Of a DNA stretch of 64,000 nucleotides, positions 47,547 to 57,927 are shown piece after piece; positions within the stretch are counted from its first letter, which is position 1; each line of letters starts with the position of its first letter. Source of the stretch: Paraphysomonas bandaiensis (lineage: Eukaryota > Chrysophyceae); contig CBFFRP010000357.1 of the NCBI GenBank assembly GCA_965644295.1, positions 124,001 to 188,000 of the forward strand, in the 5' to 3' direction. Made by a program: the position numbers and the translations under genes. Under the pieces are notes generated by a model. That model was not told the origin of the DNA, searched no databases, and saw nothing but the letters and a program-made list of their open reading frames with translations.

Positions 47547-48144
47547 AATGTATGTATGTATGTATGTATGTATGTATGTATGTATGTATGTATGTATGTA
47601 TGTATGTATGTATGTATGTATGTATGTATGTATGTATGTATGTATGTATGTATGTATGTATGTATGTATGTATGTATGTATGTATGTATGTATGTATGTA
47701 TGTATGTATGTATGTATGTATGTATGTATGTATGTATGTATGTATGTATGTATGTATGTATGTATGTATGTATGTATGTATGTATGTATGTATGTATGTA
47801 TGTATGTATGTATGTATGTATGTATGTATGTATGTATGGTATGTAGGTATGTAGGTATGTAGGTATGTAGGTATGTAGGTATGTAGGTATGTAGGTATGT
47901 AGGTATGTATGTATGTATGTATGTATGTATGTATGTATGTATGTATGTATGTATGTATGTATGTATGTATGTATGTATGTATGTATGTATGTATGTATGT
48001 ATGTATGTATGTATGTATGTATGTATGTATGTATGTATGTATGTATGTATGTATGTATGTATGTATGTATGTATGTATGTATGTATGTATGTATGTATGT
48101 ATGTATGTATGTATGTATGTATGTATGTATGTATGTATGTATGT
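47547..48144. repeat. (ATGT)n array of ~600 bp
   Basis: Nearly pure tetranucleotide array. An island of about 70 bp at 47839-47908 has the 8-mer unit atgtaggt instead, splitting two pure blocks of about 290 and 240 bp. Because 4 is not a multiple of 3 and no stop arises, every frame is open on both strands; none of these frames is a gene. It fills the promoter space between the cellulase (-) and the gene at 48259 (+). Confidence 0.98.
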
Positions 48145-48258
48145 ACTGTATGTACAGTGTATGTATTTATAGTCTCAAAATGATTGATTTTCAGTCGGAG
48201 GGAATCACATACAGAAGTATGAAGTTTGTTCTCTAATCTCACAATTCGAATTGGCGCA

Positions 48259-49179
48259 ATGGAAGACTGGGAGTTTGTTGTTGTTGTTGTTGCATTAGTC
48301 ACTGCCACTGTCGTTTTTGGATTAGTTCATCGACATCTGCAGGAGGTGGAGCGCAAGCAGCAGGGACAAAGCTTGATGCTCCATCAGATTTTGTCTCATC
48401 TACCAGCCGCAGTGGTTCACATTGTCTTGACACCGTCAGCGGATTCCCAAACGAAAGATAAGAATCTGAGAGCCCTATTGGACCGTCTCAGAATCGATTT
48501 CCCCGTTCTCAGCAATGATATTTACACATCAGAAAAATATTTCTCGCGGTTTAAATTTAAATGGGCGTGGCCGGAAGGTTGCACAAATAAGGAATCAGTG
48601 TATGATCCATTCTGCGCGGCTTTCAACGAATTCATCAGTTCGAGTACACAGGTGCAATTGGTGAGTGCTGCTGTTGGGAATGGTCAAAGGTTGGCGGACG
48701 GTCTTCTATTCAGTACACCCATCTTCTCACTGCGTGATTACAATGTATTCAATAAGAAGAAGGGGAAAGTACTATACAGGGGAGAAGTTAGAGGGAGAAC
48801 CGATATCGTTATTATGGATGCAGACCCCCCTGGTGAAATTGCTCGCCATAACGTTTTGTTTGCCATTGAGATTAGAAAGGATTTGACGCGCCCCAGTGAT
48901 CTGCACTCTGGCCTGCGTGAAGCTTGCACCGACTTATTGGGTCTATGTGGGGACAACAACTACCGCACTCCACCGGTGTTACTCACAGATTTTGTTTCGT
49001 GTTTTGTCGTAGTGTACCTCAATCAAGTTAGTGAGGTTCCTTTGGTGTTTTCGATTGCAGCCGACCGTTGCAGTAACCTCAAGTCTGCTTTATCCTTGGC
49101 TTACTCGGTGTCAATGCAAGATTCCATCAGCGCAGACTTTGGGCGGCCTGATACCCCCACCGGCAGCGATCATAGCTAG
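48259..49179 (+). CDS. Membrane protein with PD-(D/E)XK nuclease-like domain
   Basis: Single-exon protein of 306 residues from the ATG at 48259 (the frame is open from 48226 but that start lacks an ATG). Residues 6-23 are a membrane anchor (FVVVVVALVTATVVFGLV). The C-terminal half resembles the restriction-endonuclease-like domain seen in Crinkler and related effector or transposon-derived families: a helix with Glu 124 (FCAAFNEFI), GRTDIVIMDAD (Asp 182), then VLFAIEIRKDL (Glu 204-x-Arg 206, i.e. ExR where ExK is usual), then a helix LHSGLREACTDLLGLC, PPVLLTDF and FVVVYL. The spacing fits; the Lys-to-Arg change may reduce or abolish nuclease activity. Transcribed divergently from the cellulase across the (ATGT)n array. 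Function unknown. Confidence 0.6.
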   Translation: MEDWEFVVVVVALVTATVVFGLVHRHLQEVERKQQGQSLMLHQILSHLPAAVVHIVLTPSADSQTKDKNLRALLDRLRIDFPVLSNDIYTSEKYFSRFKFKWAWPEGCTNKESVYDPFCAAFNEFISSSTQVQLVSAAVGNGQRLADGLLFSTPIFSLRDYNVFNKKKGKVLYRGEVRGRTDIVIMDADPPGEIARHNVLFAIEIRKDLTRPSDLHSGLREACTDLLGLCGDNNYRTPPVLLTDFVSCFVVVYLNQVSEVPLVFSIAADRCSNLKSALSLAYSVSMQDSISADFGRPDTPTGSDHS

Positions 49180-49889
49180 TAGATGGCAACAGATTTGGAA
49201 TATATTAAATGTATTACATGTTTTTTTAATACTAACAGCGATTATTGTGGAGTAGCACATATATTGTGGATTGTTTATCGATGTTTGGCTAAAATGTTGT
49301 ATTAGTTTGTAGTTGTATTTAGTTTGGTCACCAGTTCTTTTATTGTGACTGAATTTGAAGTATTAATTAGTAGTAGTAAGTTAACACGAGAGTGGTGTCG
49401 CCAAGAGCAAGAAGTGCAGAACACATCATTTAACGAATAAGGAATAAGCCGGTATACCCTCTGAATGATAAATTACGGTGTGCATCCTAATCTGTAAATC
49501 GCATGACTACATCACTATGCGTACGTAAATACTGAATACACATTTGTTGACTGTACATCATAGGATGTCGTTGTATACGATGAGTACTTAAGTAAACAAT
49601 AATGACACTATACGCTTGACAACTAAGAATTTCTCTGGGAACTACATTACAATATCACTCGGGTCCGTATCGCCGTTTTTATTATACAATGCTTGCAGCT
49701 TAACTACTATCAGGAAGTTTTGTACAAGACTTGCGCTCGCAAAAATGTAAAGCTGACTACTGAATTGACAGCATCAAGTTCAAGCAATGAGGCCTACAAA
49801 ATACGTCACAGCGAAATTCATTTGACATTTGATTGGTCGTACTCCACTCGTTAACCTGCATCCCACATTATTAAACAATACAAACAACG
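49180..49889. other. Intergenic stretch
   Basis: Between converging genes at 48259 (+) and 49890 (-). No gene or clear repeat. Confidence 0.45.
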
Positions 49890-51308
49890 TTAACTATAGA
49901 ACATACCTTTTTTGGCATCATCATTTCGTCGAATGCTATCTGCAAGCTTGCGAACAAACTCGTACCCTTTTCTGTCTGCTATTTTACCATCCATGCAAGC
50001 TATGCACATTCCAAATGCCTATGTAGTGCATAAATTACAACCCTTATTATCCGCCACACAATCAAACTCTACCTGAAATGGTGAGAGAGGATACTTGACA
50101 TCCATCGTGAATTTGTTCTTTCCTACTCTTCCAAATTGTAGCACTACATCCTCACCTGTCAGTGATTCGCATACCAACTGAAAATTCTTCACTGAGCTCT
50201 CTGTCACTCGTCCCTAATATCGAGTTACAAACAAAACAATTAACACGGGCACAAAAACTCCACACTAAAAAATACCTGAAAGTTAAGGACATGTCCTCCA
50301 TGCGCCTCGTCCCACTTTGGTTTTTTATTCTTTAGTTGTAACAGTCTGCATTTAGTACAAACAGAGAATTAGCAACAGCTAAAATTCTTTCAAGTGCATC
50401 GCGGTTACCTTGTCGTCTCTCCCCTCTCGACACAATCTTCAATAGAATTATATTCCGATTCCGGCTGCCATGTCGCTGCGACCCCACTTGCATTCACGGA
50501 AGGGACATAGGATTGGATTTGCGAAGGACCGTCGCTATCAAATTCAAATTTTATGACACCAAATTCCTGCAGTGGTTGCGAAATATGACTAAACAATTTT
50601 GACATTAAATATATATCCTACCTTTCTGTGCATAGAGGGTGCATTAGACTTGCTAGGAGCAACACCATGGTCTGTCAATAAGTACCGGGACCCTACTGCG
50701 TTCGCTCTCACCTGTGAGGCCATATCATCAGACATGCAAACCAACAGAACCATAGATACCTTGCCCAACAAATCGTCGCTACCGCGATCGTCTCCCGGTT
50801 CAGCATCAGTCGAAACTAAGTAATAGCTCGTCCGTTTATTAAGGAGCTTCTTCGCAGACATTAAAAACTTAGAGCGCTTGGGGTCTCCTGCAACCTCAAG
50901 GTAAGCACGAAACATAATGCCACCGCCAAAGTTGGAACGTTGTCGCTCGATATAACACAACATTGGAGAGTCGCCAGGATAGCATGGTTTCATTAACCAA
51001 CTTCGACTAATTGGATTACTGTCTACAACACTCGAGCGAGGTACCTCTCGACGTCCTGGACGCTCACCGAATGACATAATCTCTTCCTCTTCTTTTGAGA
51101 ATTTATGACTTGTTTGAACTATATGATTATTATTCACCATATCTCTTATTGATTCCTTTGGTTCAGATGGAGTACCTTTAGCTTCAGATGTATTACGATA
51201 TCCTTTTTTCTCACTAGTTTTACTACTTTTAACATCTCTGTTGCCATCATCTGAATCCGAGTCTCCCAACTCTGCCATCATTGCTTCAAATGCTCGTTTC
51301 TCATCCAT
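49890..51308 (-). CDS. Tubby-like protein
   Basis: Five exons (minus): 51308-50622, 50566-50409, 50345-50276, 50213-50073 and 50018-49890, in phase, 394 residues. The start is the ATG at 51308; the longer open frame upstream is AT-rich and has no support. Residues 1-100 are disordered and charged. The Tubby barrel follows: [66 protein letters not shown]-like (SRYLLTDHG), [40 protein letters not shown] and [19 protein letters not shown]. Tubby domains bind PI(4,5)P2 and can move between plasma membrane and nucleus or deliver cargo to cilia. In most family members the chain ends soon after 'K.AC'; here about 25 residues follow. No F-box, so it is not of the plant TLP type. Confidence 0.92.
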
Positions 51309-51795
51309 CTTTATAATGCAATTAGGCTTATATAGACTATTATATATAGATATTCTAGTGCAGAATATAGTGAGTATATGTGAGATGTTATGTATGAGAA
51401 GTAACGTAATGTACCATACATATATACACAGTACATCAACCTTAACAACACCAACATACATACAGAGATACTGCCTGTAAATCCATATGGAAAACCATAC
51501 TTTTATAAAAATAAAGAAAAACGGACATTTTTCAGGATAAAATAGGCAATTTTAGTAGAAATATATTAAAAATATAGAAATATAATAACATATGAGAAAA
51601 TACACACAAATATGGCACAAGCCACAGTCCAATGCATACGAACAACAACTAGAGCTAACAATAGTGGGCAGTAAACTGGATTGAATTGCAGTTCACTCTG
51701 CTTACAAAATAGAGAGAATAGATTATTGTTAACCCTCGGACTCAGATGCAACTCCAATGATATGCAGTGCGAAAGAGTAGGCCAATATTGTAAAG
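51309..51795. promoter_or_regulatory. Upstream region of the Tubby gene
   Basis: Positions 51480-51600 carry an A/T-rich tract (accatacttttataaaaata, acatttttcaggataaaata) about 180-290 nt upstream of the start. The hAT element is inserted at 51796. No gene supported. Confidence 0.4.
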
Positions 51796-54185
51796 CAGGG
51801 ATAGGGAACAATATATTGCAATACTATTGTTAGGTAGCGTTCCATCAATAGTATTGATGGATTTTTTAAACCGGCCCTACAATACTATTGCAATATATTG
51901 CAATATATTAGTATGACTAATCAGTAAGTAAACACATCCGTAGTTTTCATTTTTAGTACTTGCCATATTTTATAAGGTCTAAGGTCACTTGATAATCAAA
52001 CCCACTACTCTTAACTAATTAAAAGTTTCCTCATACTCATCCTCTGAGCCATCATCGGTGACATCATCATCACCATATTCATTCAATATTGATTGAAATA
52101 TGCTTGCATCCGGCCACAACTGTCGGTTAGCTTTCAGAAACAACAGCATATTAAGTGTAGTAGGATGCATACGTTTGCGCAACACTGATATAATCAGTTT
52201 TGCTGCGCTGAACAGGCGTTCACACGTATTGGAAGTACATACTACATGACTCGTGCACCTGTACTTAGATATTTCAACTTTTCGCTTCTTAAGTTTTTGA
52301 GCTGATTGAAGAATTTTTTCCGCATAGCCAACTTCAGCTTCATCATCCTCTGTATTGTTGCAATAATCACTGTCTGAACGGAGATATATTCTAACAGCAT
52401 CTTTCTCAGATCTTGTCAAGTCCAATTCTTCGCCTGCTTGGAGTTTTGCAATTCCATTCTCGAAATTCGGATCATTAACAATGGGACTGTTTTTCTGTAA
52501 AGCAGATAGTGGATACTTTGGCCTAAAGTCCCTCAATAAGCCATCAAATATGTTCCGGCATTCATAAAGATTCACTTGACTTGATCCTCCAGTTTGAAGC
52601 AATTTCGAGACGCTTTCAAACTTCCTCAGGTCGTCTACAAGGGCGATTATTTCGGTATTCTGTCGAGGAGTAGGAATCATATCAGTAACTGCAAGCGGTA
52701 AGTCTTCAATTTTTAATACATGATCTTTTATACGCATCCACTTTACGAGAACCTGAAACATAGAAGACCATCTTGTGACATTTACCCTTTCTGGTAGCAG
52801 ACTGGTTTGGCCACGTAGCAATGCAGCATTCTTAATCTGCTTCAACTTCCCCATTAGTAGGTCTACTTTGCGAATAAGAGGCCTAATGCCTTCGTCAGAT
52901 CTTGTCACATCTCCTTGGTTATTCCTCTTCTCTTTGCTGCCAATGAGTTCATTGACAGCGAGATTTAGTCGGTGAGATGCACATCCAACTAGGGGTACAC
53001 CTAATATATATTATAACATTCGACAATTTCACACAAGTAATACGGTGTTACCAGAATCAGTAGCCAATTTTCTGTTTGTAGCACAGTTATCTCCAAGATA
53101 AAACTCAACAATGTCGCAAACATTGTCAGCGTTAACCTCAACTCCAAATTTATTGAGAACTTCTACGATAGTATCAAACCAATCCGCAGCAGTGAATCCG
53201 TAGAATTTCTCTTCATCAGGTAGATCTTCATCGAAAACAGTGTTGTCATCAATATCCTCTTGCACATTACAAGACAACAATAACAAATTCGGAGTATTGG
53301 TTCGGTCGCAAAAGGTTGCAAATATTGCACTGTAGTGGTGGGAGTCCGACGTCCAACCGTCCATGACTAGACCAAATGTTGGTGGTAATATATCTTTAAT
53401 CATATCACGTAGCTTCAGTTCCAACAGTCTCATATATTTTTTCAGTGTTTTTGTAGTTATCTTACCCAAAGAAGTCTTATTTCTAGTTAATTTCTTCTCA
53501 CAGAAATTTAATGGAAGATTTTCCTCGACAATCCACTCCACCCACTCATAAATTGTTTTCGCCTTGTCTGAAGGCTGCAGAACAAAAGCATCCATGGGAC
53601 CATTGGTGCAGACAGCCCGTAAATACCTCTTCAATGTCTCCTCCCACACATCATGAGAGAAAGTGTGATCCTTTAGATTGTTGTATCCATTCCGAATATT
53701 CTGTTGTCGTTTACGTCCGCAGATTTTACACTCGTGTTTGTTCGGGACACCTTCGACCGGACTCCAAAAACAGCGGTAAATGTCCCTACTCTTGTATGCA
53801 CTCATCATTCAGTTGTCTCTTCTTGTCACTATAGGATATATATACTATATTAAGAGAAGTACTGTACATACATGTGGAGAGGTGTAGAGTGCTGTTTGAG
53901 CTGGCGATACATAAAAAATAGAAAATAACATCAAAAATAGGCTTTTTTTCTTATTTTCCGGATATTTGTATACAGAGGCGTATATTTTGCACCATACAGT
54001 TGAGGATCTTCTCTTATATGACTATCATAATATTGATTGCAATATATTGCAATAGTATTGTGAGCTCTATTAACAGAAACACTATTGATGGAATATTTGA
54101 CCAGTCCACCAATCAATATATTTTACAATATATTGCAATATATTGTACAATATATTGCAATACAATATATTGTTCCCTATCCCTG
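51796..54185 (-). mobile_element. Apparently intact hAT transposon
   Basis: 2390 bp bounded by terminal inverted repeats identical over 23 bp (cagggatagggaacaatata ttg) and flanked on both sides by the 8-bp target-site duplication ttgtaaag (51788-51795 and 54186-54193). An 8-bp duplication and CAGGG-type ends are hAT hallmarks. Sub-terminal regions (51800-51915 and 54035-54175) are rich in interspersed attgcaatat words, plausible transposase-binding sites. It encodes one intron-containing transposase without stops or frameshifts. Perfect ends and duplication suggest recent insertion. Confidence 0.95.
52015..53808 (-). CDS. hAT transposase
   Basis: Two exons, 53808-53052 and 53000-52015, separated by a 51-nt GT-AG intron; 580 residues ending at TAG. 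A BED-type zinc finger occupies about residues 15-55 (CFWSPVEG, HECKICGRKRQ, DHTFSH). The DDE core shows LVMDGWTSDS (Asp 150), EFYLGDNCATNRKLA (Asp 240), GCASHRLNLAVNELI across the splice junction, VTRWSSM, and the C-terminal dimerisation segment SNTCERLFSAAKLIISVLRK with the expected Glu 513, then LNMLLFLKANRQLW. All three catalytic acids are in place. The intact frame and the surrounding termini make this a candidate for an autonomous copy. Confidence 0.93.
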
Positions 54186-54193
54186 TTGTAAAG

Positions 54194-54612
54194 AGCAAGT
54201 CACAGGGGGAAAAGATACAACTTACAACGAATTTATGAATAAATCAAAGTCCACATCGAAGCAGTACTATTTTTGTAATATAATAGCGGTAAATACGTTG
54301 ACTTTATTGTTCGAGTGTGGATGATAGATACTATTCTGCCTTTTATCATCTCCAGCAAGCCATATTACAGCTACAACATATAGATCCACAAAATATATTA
54401 TTACTGCAAAAACAGATAGAGCTACATAACTCTACTTCATATGTAATTTATAACATGCTCACTCATGATGCTACATTGTAGCAGTTTACATCGAAAAATA
54501 GCATAGGAACAATGTAGTTCTTGTTGTTTACTACATAAATGAGGGAAATATATGTAACACCGCGATAATATGCAGCAGTACCGAAATATAACACATTCAT
54601 CCGTCCCAGCTA
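54194..54612. other. Intergenic stretch
   Basis: 3' flank of the cathepsin-like gene; nothing recognised. Confidence 0.45.
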
Positions 54613-55807
54613 CTAGTGAAACGAAGTAGTAACAGCTGTATTGATACCACATGTACCATCTCCTCTTGCTATGCGGAAATAGCCTTCCTCCCCCCATCGA
54701 TCACCCCAGGAGTTTTTGACGGACCAGTACGAATTCCCGCCATCTTCACCAAAACCTGTCAACAGTACTGCATGATCCAGATACGAGGAAGAGCAACCCA
54801 GTATATCAGGAACTCCAGGAGCATGTCCACTCCAAATTCCTTCTTTATAGTGCTGCAGACCTGTGGCATCCAGCAGCGCCGAGAGAGGACCAACAGATAC
54901 CAGACTATCCGCAATCTGATCTTCATCTTGAGGGATATCCTCCCATGAAGATATGGTAGCATATCGAGGTACATTCGGACACTCCGCCGTTATACTCTCG
55001 TCGCAGTAGTATGGAGGTGGGCCACACAATGACACAGGTCCCTGCATGCACGGATAACAGTCCCCCGTGCCACTACAGTACGGGTCTGCATCCTCGGTGG
55101 GGACTCCTCCAGCAGATATCAAAAAATCATAGGCGAGATAAGGCCACCCGCCAAACACACTGCAGTCAGCATGGGTCTCATCGTGAGACCCGTCGCAATC
55201 CACCAGGAACTCCTCCGAGAGATCAACCAGTTCCCCAGTAGACAAAAACCACTGGCCTTCAACATTGCCAATAGTCGAAAATGCCCTATTGGATACAATA
55301 AGCATAGCAGTAGCAGTAGCAATCTTACCCACCAGCAAGTGCCCACAGATCCCTGATCATGCACTGGTGTCACAGCACCATGCTCTCTCCAGTCAAAGGA
55401 TGTCTCAGCTCGCTTACGAATTGGCCTGAGAAAAAGTGTTACAACCCTACAACGACCAAACACAGCATTAACTACCTAGTGGAAGTTTTACTGCTTTTGG
55501 AATGCACAGCACTGCTCACTGACTCCGAAGATGAGCGAGGAAGCAGGTACTTGGCAGCAAACTCGTCCTGAGTTATATCACCAAATTTATTGTCAATGGT
55601 AGCAGTCCAAGTTAAATTAGCACTGTTTATAGCTTCAACGATCTTTAGATTTGTAGTCCATGTGTTGAATGCAGATATCCTCGCCTTCTCATCCACATAA
55701 ACTTTCCCATGACGCTTAGCCCACAGACTAAACTCATCTGAGAGCTCCGCAGACGCAAACAGGCAAAGTCCTCCTGCAGTAAGGGCCCATTTAGTGAAAG
55801 AAGTCAT
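54613..55807 (-). CDS. Papain-family cysteine protease (cathepsin-like)
   Basis: Three exons (minus): 55807-55476, 55425-55333 and 55285-54613, phases consistent, 365 residues. Residues 1-20 are a signal peptide (KWALTAGGLCLFASA). An inhibitor I29-like propeptide follows (FSLWAKRHGKVYVDEKARIS, AFNTWTTNLKIVEAINSANL). The mature enzyme begins near SFDWREHGAVTPVHDQGSVG. Catalytic residues are all present: Gln in DQG, Cys 141 in GTCWAFSTIGN, His 313 in LDHAVLLTGFG and Asn 333 in KNSWGDRWGEEGYF. An insertion containing many Cys (PYCSGTGDCYPCMQGPVSLC) extends the left domain, as in some protist cathepsins. Likely lysosomal or secreted. Divergent from the acyltransferase-like gene across a second (ATGT)n array. 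Confidence 0.95.
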
Positions 55808-55875
55808 TACCAGGATGCTTTAGTTACTATCTACCAACAGAATGAAATATATCACATCACCTCCAATATACATGT

Positions 55876-56468
55876 CTGTATGTATGTATGTATTTATGTA
55901 TGTATGTATGTATGTATGTATGTATGTATGTATGTATGTATGTATGTATGTATGTATACATGTCTGTATGTATGTATGTATTTATGTATGTATGTATGTA
56001 TGTATGTATGTATGTATGTATGTATGTATGTATGTATGTATGTATGTATGTATGTATGTATGTATGTATGTATGTATGTATGTATGTATGTATGTATGTA
56101 TGTATGTATGTATGTATGTATGTATGTATGTATGTATGTATGTATGTATGTATGTATGTATGTATGTATGTATGTATGTATGTATGTATGTATGTATGTA
56201 TGTATGTATGTATGTATGTATGTATGTATGTATGTATGTATGTATGTATGTATGTATGTATGTATGTATGTATGTATGTATGTATGTATGTATGTATGTA
56301 TGTATGTATGTATGTATGTATGTATGTATGTATGTATGTATGTATGTATGTATGTATGTATGTATGTATGTATGTATGTATGTATGTATGTATGTATGTA
56401 TGTATGTATGTATGTATGTATGTATGTATGTATGTATGTATGTATGTATGTATGTATGTATGTATATA
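55876..56468. repeat. Second (ATGT)n array of ~590 bp
   Basis: Almost pure array, with only a few interruptions near its left end (atttatgt at 55891 and 55980; tacatgtc at 55958). It lies between the cathepsin-like start (55807, -) and the acyltransferase-like start (56632, +). Open frames through it on both strands are artefacts of the period. Confidence 0.98.
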
Positions 56469-56631
56469 TGTAGGTAGGTATAGGTATGTACTGCTGTAAG
56501 TATGTAGGTATGTAAGTAGAAGTGCAGCAGTACAGTCTGGTGGTTACATGGATGTGTATTTCTTGTAGGGTTGGTATCAACATGATCACTCTGATATTCT
56601 TCCTCCACAGTATCATGCTATAAGTATAAGC

Positions 56632-57927
56632 ATGGCACGTCCTTTACGCCAGCCAAAGAAGATTCAAATCAAACCACAGGATGACGATAGACCTGTTCGA
56701 AACACTGAGTTGGAATTGTTTAATTTCGAGAGCAATTGGACTCTAATGAGCTCTCCATCAATCACCACTCTCTCTGTATACGAAGAAGGATCTCCTGGCT
56801 GTGTGAGTTTAACTGATTTGTACGATAGAGTTGCACTGATAACGAAGAAAAATCCATGGCTGACTGGACGACTTAAGATGATGCCGAGGGGCATTCAATT
56901 GTTTTATCATAACCATTTCGTAGACTGTTTTGAGGCTGTTTCTAGGAAGAATAAATTCACATTCGATATGTCATATGATGATGTTTGCAGAACGGTTGCA
57001 CCGTATGCTGTAAAGTTAGGCAAGCAGTGTATAGACTGCGATGAGCCGCTCTTTAAAGTGGCTGTGCTTGTGCATGGTGACGATACTACGAAGCGGCAAA
57101 TATCAATTGTATTTTCTGTTAGTTGTGTAATAGCTGATGTGCATACGTTCTACAAACTTTATAATATGATGAATATGAATGTTGAAGCCGTTTCATTGAA
57201 TGCGACGAGGAATCAGGACTACCCTTCTTCAATACGGTCGACATTGGGGCAAGCAGAGTATCGTTGGATGACGAGCTCGACAAGCCTTAAGTTTGGTGTG
57301 TCATTGTCATCATACAAATGGCCGCGTGCAAAAGCTGAAGTACACTATGTGGATCTAGACAATTGGTTAGCTAAGTCGAAGGCGAAAGAGCGTAATGGGG
57401 ATGTAGAGGTATCCACGAATGATCTTTTAACGTCATGGTTCTTCAAGCACTGCCAATCCGACTTCGCGTTTATGAAAGTGAACTTTAGAAATCGGCTGCT
57501 GGATCTAAGTGATAGAGATGCGGGTAACTACACTGAGAGCATACTTTATAGAACCCAAGACTATGAAACGCCGCTCCTCATTCGCAAGTCCCTCTCAGGA
57601 TATCGGAGAGCCGCCCTTCTAGAAAGTAAGGCTGTGAAGAAACCACACAAAACACCGCTTCCATCAATGTTGACATCTCTGAAAAACAACTCGTCCTTGT
57701 CGGAAAATTGGTGTAAAGCCTACAAAAATCTTCGCTTACGAGATAGCATGCCACTTATGCACCTCCCAATTGTGTTAAAATACACCGCGAGCCCATTCAA
57801 AGACAGGATGATAGTTTTTAAACCTACGGATGGGTCCGTTGCGATGTTGGTTATTTCTCACGGTGCACATATTGTTGCTGATGACGACAATAATCCCCGT
57901 AAATCCTTGCTGCTTAAAGGAAAGTAG
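56632..57927 (+). CDS. Acyltransferase-like (condensation/HxxxD fold) protein
   Basis: Single-exon protein of 431 residues. The fold resembles the chloramphenicol-acetyltransferase-like families (BAHD, wax ester synthase, condensation domains) as found in many algal paralogues: an early strand with IKPQ, a segment DLYDRVALITKKNPWLTGRL typical of the N-terminal lobe, then FSVSCVIADVHTFYKLYNMM at about 161-180. In active relatives this last motif is 'SHVIADGHTFYKLY', where the His and Asp of HxxxD matter for catalysis. Here the His position is Cys 165 while Asp 169 is kept. Loss of the catalytic His suggests a non-catalytic or altered protein. A C-terminal NFRNRL segment may correspond to the solvent channel region. 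Substrate unknown. Confidence 0.55.
   Translation: MARPLRQPKKIQIKPQDDDRPVRNTELELFNFESNWTLMSSPSITTLSVYEEGSPGCVSLTDLYDRVALITKKNPWLTGRLKMMPRGIQLFYHNHFVDCFEAVSRKNKFTFDMSYDDVCRTVAPYAVKLGKQCIDCDEPLFKVAVLVHGDDTTKRQISIVFSVSCVIADVHTFYKLYNMMNMNVEAVSLNATRNQDYPSSIRSTLGQAEYRWMTSSTSLKFGVSLSSYKWPRAKAEVHYVDLDNWLAKSKAKERNGDVEVSTNDLLTSWFFKHCQSDFAFMKVNFRNRLLDLSDRDAGNYTESILYRTQDYETPLLIRKSLSGYRRAALLESKAVKKPHKTPLPSMLTSLKNNSSLSENWCKAYKNLRLRDSMPLMHLPIVLKYTASPFKDRMIVFKPTDGSVAMLVISHGAHIVADDDNNPRKSLLLKGK

Noticed and set aside
47394-48308. 304-codon minus-strand frame of (YIHT)n and plus-strand (MYVC)n frames
   Set aside because: Pure products of the (ATGT)n array; they run into the cellulase signal-peptide region in another frame.
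55842-56616. Overlapping ~200-240 codon frames across the second (ATGT)n array
   Set aside because: Same artefact of a period-4 repeat; both strands and all frames are open.
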